This document shows positions 33,246-37,355 of a stretch of 37,355 bases of DNA, one piece after another. Each line of letters starts with the position of its first letter. Position 1 is the stretch's first letter. The translations under genes and the position numbers were made by a program. Origin of the DNA: Spirulina sp. (GTDB lineage: Bacteria; Cyanobacteriota; Cyanobacteriia; Cyanobacteriales; Spirulinaceae); NCBI GenBank assembly GCA_011390265.1, contig JAABSU010000005.1:1-37355 (forward strand), written 5' to 3'. The notes under the pieces are model-generated. The model ran no database searches. It was not told the origin of the DNA and saw nothing but the letters and a program-made list of their open reading frames with translations.

Positions 33246-33638
33246 CTAGGCTAAAGAAGCCTTATAAGCGGCCCAACTGCCAAACTCGGAAACATCGGGG
33301 AATTGCTGCTCCTCAATCAGGGCTTGGGGATAGAGCATGGCGATCGCCTCCGTGCCATCCTCCAACGTCACCGGCCCCGGATACAGGTTAGGCGGTTCAT
33401 TGGCCAGCAGATGGTCATACTGGGGCGGGGTCATGGCGTAGAGTTCCCCCGCCAAAGCAATGCCCCCGGCTTCCACGGCATAGACCCCCGGATGTTGGTC
33501 ATTGACGGAATGGAGACGGTAACGGGGTTGAGTTTTGATGGCTTGGAGAAATTCGGTGTCGGCGATCGTGCCGTGATCCGGCTGACCCCGGAGGGCAGAG
33601 CCGCAAATAAATACCCGGATGATCTCAGAATCGGTCAT
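33246..33638 (-). CDS. Gamma-glutamylcyclotransferase-fold protein
   Basis: 130 residues. GGCT/AIG2-like fold: VFICGSALRGQPDHG (nucleotide-free substrate loop where GGCT has YGxLxxG), QPRYRLHSVNDQHPGVYAV, and GIALAGELYAMTPPQYDHLLANEPPNLY, given as separate blocks. The acidic residue in NEPPNLY sits where GGCT has its catalytic Glu. The sequence is closer to the allophanate-hydrolase-like C-terminal branch than to glutathione-degrading ChaC. Substrate unknown. Its TAG stop is immediately followed in frame by the GTG of the flippase gene. Confidence 0.82.
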   Translation of the reverse strand: MTDSEIIRVFICGSALRGQPDHGTIADTEFLQAIKTQPRYRLHSVNDQHPGVYAVEAGGIALAGELYAMTPPQYDHLLANEPPNLYPGPVTLEDGTEAIAMLYPQALIEEQQFPDVSEFGSWAAYKASLA

Positions 33639-33695
33639 GGTGCATTGTTGAAAAGGTTTCTCCAGATTAGCGAAAAAGCGTCATCAAGCAGGCAT

Positions 33696-34700
33696 CTAAA
33701 CCACCTGGAGCGCAATTTTCCCCGTTGAAGATCCCCCCTCAATCACCCGATGGGCCGCAACGGCTTCGCTGAGGGGAAAGGTTTGGGCTAAATGGATTTT
33801 TAAATCCCCCTGATCGAACCACAGCGCACATTGCCGGAGGATTTCCCCCTGATGGCGTTGGGCTTCCAGATCCCCGGACATCATCGGTGTGAGCATCAAT
33901 TCTAGGCTAATCCGTAGATTGCGCTGGCGAGCCGCCTTCAACGTCCCTGCCTCTAAATTCGGCTCCAAAATCGTCACCAAATCCCCATAGGGCCGCACCG
34001 CCGCCACCGTCTCAAAAAACGTTTTGCCCCCCACCGTATCAAAGGCCACATCCACGCCGCGCCCCTCTGTCCAGGCCATCACCGCCGCCGTCACATCGGT
34101 TTGCGGATAGAGGATCGTTTCATCGGCCCCCAATTGGCGGGCAAGGCGGGCTTTATCCGGTGTGCTGACGGTGGTGCAAACCTTGGCCCCTTTCAGTTTG
34201 GCCAATTGGATCGCTACATGGCCCACACCACCAGCCCCCGCCAATACCAGCACCGTTTGGCCCGGTTGGAGAGCGGCGCGATCATAAAGCGCTTCCCAAG
34301 CAGTAATTAAGACGAGGGGGGCCGCCGCTGCTTCAGCAAAGGTTAAAGATTGGGGTTTGGGGGCGGCAAAATGGGCGGGAACGATCGCATATTCGGCATA
34401 GTTGCCACTTCCCGCCATACCAACGCCGCCGTAACAATAATAAACCGCATCACCAGGCTGAAAATCTGTCACCCCTTCCCCCACAGCTTCAACAGTCCCC
34501 GCCCCATCACAGCCTAAAATCGCGGGCATTTGATCGGGGTAAAATGTGCCCCGTTGCCGCAATTTGGTATCAATGGGATTAACTCCGGCGGCGTGAATTT
34601 TTACCAGTAATTGATCGGGGGCAGTGATGGCAGGTTTAGGGAGAGTTTGGGTGTAAAAAACATCGGGGCTACCAGGTTGGTTAAAAAGAATGGCTTGCAT
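33696..34700 (-). CDS. Zinc-independent quinone oxidoreductase (MDR family)
   Basis: 334 residues of the medium-chain dehydrogenase/reductase superfamily. The Rossmann fold has VLVLAGAGGVGHVAIQLAKL (NADPH site, Gly-rich loop). The catalytic domain has HAAGVNPIDTKLRQRG and ILGCDGAGTVEAVG, as in quinone oxidoreductase/zeta-crystallin. The zinc-ligand Cys/His set of true alcohol dehydrogenases is missing (GCDGAG instead of GHE). It probably reduces quinones or enones with NADPH. Stand-alone gene; a long-form repeat lies 34 bases upstream of the start. Confidence 0.92.
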   Translation of the reverse strand: MQAILFNQPGSPDVFYTQTLPKPAITAPDQLLVKIHAAGVNPIDTKLRQRGTFYPDQMPAILGCDGAGTVEAVGEGVTDFQPGDAVYYCYGGVGMAGSGNYAEYAIVPAHFAAPKPQSLTFAEAAAAPLVLITAWEALYDRAALQPGQTVLVLAGAGGVGHVAIQLAKLKGAKVCTTVSTPDKARLARQLGADETILYPQTDVTAAVMAWTEGRGVDVAFDTVGGKTFFETVAAVRPYGDLVTILEPNLEAGTLKAARQRNLRISLELMLTPMMSGDLEAQRHQGEILRQCALWFDQGDLKIHLAQTFPLSEAVAAHRVIEGGSSTGKIALQVV

Positions 34701-34734
34701 TTTGGTAAGGAATAGGGAACAGGATTAGATCGGA

Positions 34735-34783
34735 AGGGCGAAAAATTTTTGTGCCTCCGGCAGGCTTGCGCCAACGCCCCTAC
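34735..34783 (+). repeat. Long-form palindromic interspersed element, copy 3
   Basis: AGGGCGAAAAATTTTTGTGC, CTCCGGCAGGCTTGCGCCAA, CGCCCCTAC. Forty-nine bases in the spacer between the quinone oxidoreductase and Wzx-like genes, upstream of the former. It differs from copy 1 by an extra T and one G/A change. Confidence 0.85.
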
Positions 34784-34813
34784 GCAAATTTAGGATCTCA
34801 TCGAACTCCTATT

Positions 34814-36118
34814 TTAGCGGGTTGAGAGTCGCCACCCTACGAGGAAAAGGGCTTGGGTTTGTCGCCAGAAAATCATCCGGGTTTGGGGTAGGAATGCTCC
34901 GGCAAGGTAGGCGGCGATAATTTGGGCGATGACGGTGGCGATCGCCGCCCCCACTCCCCCATAATTGGGAATCAACAGCAAATTTAACCCCACATTCACC
35001 GCCGCCCCCAACGCCGTCATCACCGCCGAAAGGGTCATCAATCCCTCCGTCGTCAGCCAAGTTTCCCGCGCTACCCCCGACGAGACAAACACCCCCGCCC
35101 AAATATGGATCGTCAACACCGTAGCCGCTGCGCCATAGTTGGGGCCATAGAGGAGGTTAACCACCCAGGGGGAGAGTAATGTAATCGGAATGGCGACGGC
35201 ATAGCTGATCACCGCCATCAGGTTAAACATTTTTTGAATGCGCCGCAAATATACCGTTTGTCCCTCGGTTTTGCCCTGCACTACAGCGGGGAAAATTGAG
35301 TTAATGATGGAAATTGGGATGAAATACCACAATTCAGAAATTTTCACCGCAGCGGAATAAATCCCCACGGATTCCGCCCCCTGCATTTGCGCCAACATGA
35401 CCTGATCAATACGCATATAAATAATGATCACAATTCCCGATAAAATCAGCGGCCAGCTATCTTTTAACAACTGTTTAGCCCGTTGCCCCCGTAATCGCCA
35501 TTGTTGTAACCGTTCGCCACTGCGTTGATAGGCGATCGCCAACCCTATCCCCGTAAATACCTGTTCTAAAGAGAGAATGATAATAAACGCCATGAGGGGG
35601 GCTTGGGCTTGAATCATCACCACTTTAAACAGGGTAATTGTGAGATACACAGCATTACGAGTCCAGACGACATATTTCGAGGCAATTTGGGATTGAAACC
35701 AATATTCCACCACATCCATAGCCCGGAAACTGGAGGCGAGGGCAAAGATGCCGATCAGCATTTGGGTTTCTGGTTCTTGGGGTTTGAGAAAGATGACCAC
35801 GACGACGAGGAGAATGGTTGTGATCAGAGAGGCGATCGCCTTCAACACAAAACCCGTCCCCAATATTTCCCCTTTTTGCTCACTATCCTGAGCCAAATCC
35901 CGAACAATAATATTATCGAGTCCCAATTTTGCAATTGGTGCAAATAAACTCACCATCGCCAAAATATAGTTATACCGCCCAAAATTCGCCGGCTCCAAAT
36001 ACCGCGCCACCCACACCCCCACCAATAGCCCCAACGCCATTTGCAGAATTTTTTCACTAAAGAGCCAGGCAGTATTACCAAGAATTTTTTGAACGTAGGG
36101 GCTGAGGGATTTAAACAT
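34814..36118 (-). CDS. Wzx-like polysaccharide/lipid-linked oligosaccharide flippase (MOP superfamily)
   Basis: 434 residues, about 12 transmembrane helices. It starts MFKSLSPYVQKILGNTAWLF, with the EKILQMALGLLVGVWVARYL helix and NFGRYNYILAMVSLFAPIAK, typical of RfbX/Wzx flippases that turn undecaprenyl-linked sugars across the inner membrane. Start at ATG 36118; a TTG at 36136 adds six residues. No polysaccharide gene cluster surrounds it in this window. The 211-base gap to the kinase gene is divergent and should hold both promoters; I saw no convincing boxes. Confidence 0.9.
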   Translation of the reverse strand: MFKSLSPYVQKILGNTAWLFSEKILQMALGLLVGVWVARYLEPANFGRYNYILAMVSLFAPIAKLGLDNIIVRDLAQDSEQKGEILGTGFVLKAIASLITTILLVVVVIFLKPQEPETQMLIGIFALASSFRAMDVVEYWFQSQIASKYVVWTRNAVYLTITLFKVVMIQAQAPLMAFIIILSLEQVFTGIGLAIAYQRSGERLQQWRLRGQRAKQLLKDSWPLILSGIVIIIYMRIDQVMLAQMQGAESVGIYSAAVKISELWYFIPISIINSIFPAVVQGKTEGQTVYLRRIQKMFNLMAVISYAVAIPITLLSPWVVNLLYGPNYGAAATVLTIHIWAGVFVSSGVARETWLTTEGLMTLSAVMTALGAAVNVGLNLLLIPNYGGVGAAIATVIAQIIAAYLAGAFLPQTRMIFWRQTQALFLVGWRLSTR

Positions 36119-36329
36119 AAAAATTCCGGGGTTCAAGTTGATGAGGATGGATGAATCTCAATATAATCAGTTGCTGGCCTTTTTTAAAGCGATTTCTGGG
36201 TTTGGGGTGATCAAACGGGAGGCGGTGGCGGGGAGGGTCTGAAGGTGTAGAACGCGGGCTATGGGGGCAAGGGGTAAGCTTGAGGTTCTCTCTTGGGATA
36301 AAATCAGATCATCGCGTTCTCTGTGTCCT

Positions 36330-37355
36330 ATGAGCCAATGTCTTAATCCTGTCTGTCGTCAGCCGAACCCCGACGGCTACCAGTTTTGTCAGCAGTGCGG
36401 GAATCCGTTGTTACTGCGGGGCCGGTATTGGGCGAAGGAGATTATTGGTCAGGGGGGGTTTGGGCGTACTTTTTTGGCGGTGGATGAGGATAAGCCCTCG
36501 AAGCCTTTGTGTGTAATTAAGCAGTTTTTTCCTGAAAATATTGACCCGGATACGTTGCAAAAAGCGATAGAACTGGTTAAGCAGGAGGCGCAACAGTTGG
36601 AACTGTTGGGAAAGCATCCGCAAATTCCGGAGTTATTGGCTTTTTTCGAGGAAAATAATCAGCAGTATTTGATTCAAGAGTTTATCAATGGGGTGACGCT
36701 GAAGCAAGAGTTAGCGGATCAAGGCGTTTTTTCGGAGCTACAAATTCGCTCGTTATTGGTGGAGTTGTTGGTAATTTTGGAGTTTATCCATGGGCAGAAT
36801 GTAATTCATCGGGATATTAAGCCGGAAAATATTATCCGTCGGCAAGGGGATCAAAAGTTGGTCTTGGTGGATTTTGGGGCGGTGAAGGTGTTGAAGCGGG
36901 AGCAAGGCACGACGACGGGAACGAAGATCGGGTCGGCGGAATATTGTGCGCCGGAGCAGGCGATGGGTAAGCCGCGATTGAATAGTGATCTCTACAGTTT
37001 AGGGCTAACCTGTTTGTATCTTTTAACTCAGCAGAATCCTTCTGATTTATACGATGTGCTGGAGGGGGAGTTGTGTTGGCGGGATCATTTGGTGGGGAAT
37101 TTGGTGAGTGATGATTTGGGGAAGGTGTTGGATAAGTTGGTGGAAACGAGTGCGAAAAGGCGTTATCAATCAGCTTCGGAGGTTTTAAGGGATTTGAATG
37201 CTTTGGATGCTTTGGTTGATTCACCGATTGATCAAGTGTTGTCGATGTTATTAAATCGCAAGGTTGTTGATGTTCAACTGCAAGCTGTGTCTACACCGCA
37301 AGTTTCTGCACCTCCTTCTACTGTGTCTAAGTCTAAAGTTGTTGCAAAAATTGAC
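36330..37355 (+). CDS. Ser/Thr protein kinase with N-terminal four-cysteine ribbon (3' end outside window)
   Basis: 342 codons to the window edge without a stop, so the C-terminus is missing. A zinc-ribbon-like start has Cys4-x4-Cys9-x10-Cys20-x2-Cys23. The kinase domain follows directly: GQGGFG loop (40-45), Lys64 (VIKQF), the catalytic loop HRDIKPEN with Asp162, DFG 181-183 and APEQ. It is a complete Hanks-type catalytic domain of the cyanobacterial '4-Cys' kinase group. After ~300 the sequence becomes low in complexity and Ser/Val/Lys-rich, probably a linker to a C-terminal domain or membrane segment outside the window. Same ribbon spacing as the PP2C at 2627. Confidence 0.94.
   Translation, partial: MSQCLNPVCRQPNPDGYQFCQQCGNPLLLRGRYWAKEIIGQGGFGRTFLAVDEDKPSKPLCVIKQFFPENIDPDTLQKAIELVKQEAQQLELLGKHPQIPELLAFFEENNQQYLIQEFINGVTLKQELADQGVFSELQIRSLLVELLVILEFIHGQNVIHRDIKPENIIRRQGDQKLVLVDFGAVKVLKREQGTTTGTKIGSAEYCAPEQAMGKPRLNSDLYSLGLTCLYLLTQQNPSDLYDVLEGELCWRDHLVGNLVSDDLGKVLDKLVETSAKRRYQSASEVLRDLNALDALVDSPIDQVLSMLLNRKVVDVQLQAVSTPQVSAPPSTVSKSKVVAKID

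Noticed and set aside
36280-36304. TTGAGG...TAAAAT as the kinase promoter
   Set aside because: Spacing is only 13 bases, too short for a sigma-70-type promoter.

Overview
The window is chromosomal DNA from a cyanobacterium. HIP1 octamers (GCGATCGC) occur dozens of times, there is an ndhM gene for the cyanobacterial NDH-1 complex, the ssrA gene encodes a cyanobacterial-type ANNIV... tag, and there are heptanucleotide STRR tracts typical of the phylum. Base composition is moderately GC-rich. Species cannot be named from this sequence alone. I saw no rRNA, tRNA, CRISPR array, transposase, prophage or integrase, and no gap between genes longer than about 225 bases.

Left part (1-9820, mostly + strand): the 3' end of hypF, then hypC (hydrogenase maturation), a thioredoxin-TPR protein and ndhM. 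Next is a signalling cassette: a membrane-anchored PP2C phosphatase with an N-terminal four-cysteine ribbon, followed by a CHAT-protease/FHA protein. After a convergent lipoprotein come a creatininase-family protein, an alpha-E protein and a stomatin/SPFH protein.

Middle (9875-20664, - strand): a run of four co-directional genes. It begins with a 1281-residue OmpA/BON protein that carries a predicted longin/roadblock-like domain, followed 5 bases later by a Ras-like GTPase, then a PAS-GAF adenylate cyclase, then a Zn/Cd P1B-type ATPase. Upstream of the run lies a divergent GH13 protein. This operon is the best candidate for a poorly described system: a cell-envelope protein paired with a small GTPase and a second-messenger enzyme.

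Right part (20841-37355): ssrA with promoter and terminator; a JmjC/cupin-8 oxygenase; an M28 peptidase; a GtrB-like glycosyltransferase; ctaB and ctaA (heme A synthesis for cytochrome oxidase); an FGE-fold protein; surE; an antitoxin-like/HNH pair; pheS; a second GT2; a Uma2 nuclease; a GGCT-like protein abutting a UPF0104-type flippase; a quinone oxidoreductase; a Wzx-like flippase; and the 5' part of a Ser/Thr kinase. The kinase ribbon has exactly the cysteine spacing of the PP2C ribbon.

A family of small palindromic elements (ends GTAGGGGCG/CGCCCCTAC) occurs six times between genes. In its long form a 24-base block is inserted in the palindrome. STRR heptamers also occur four times, once inside the PP2C coding sequence. 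No database search was possible: family names come from motifs I can read, and roles not stated as established are inferences.
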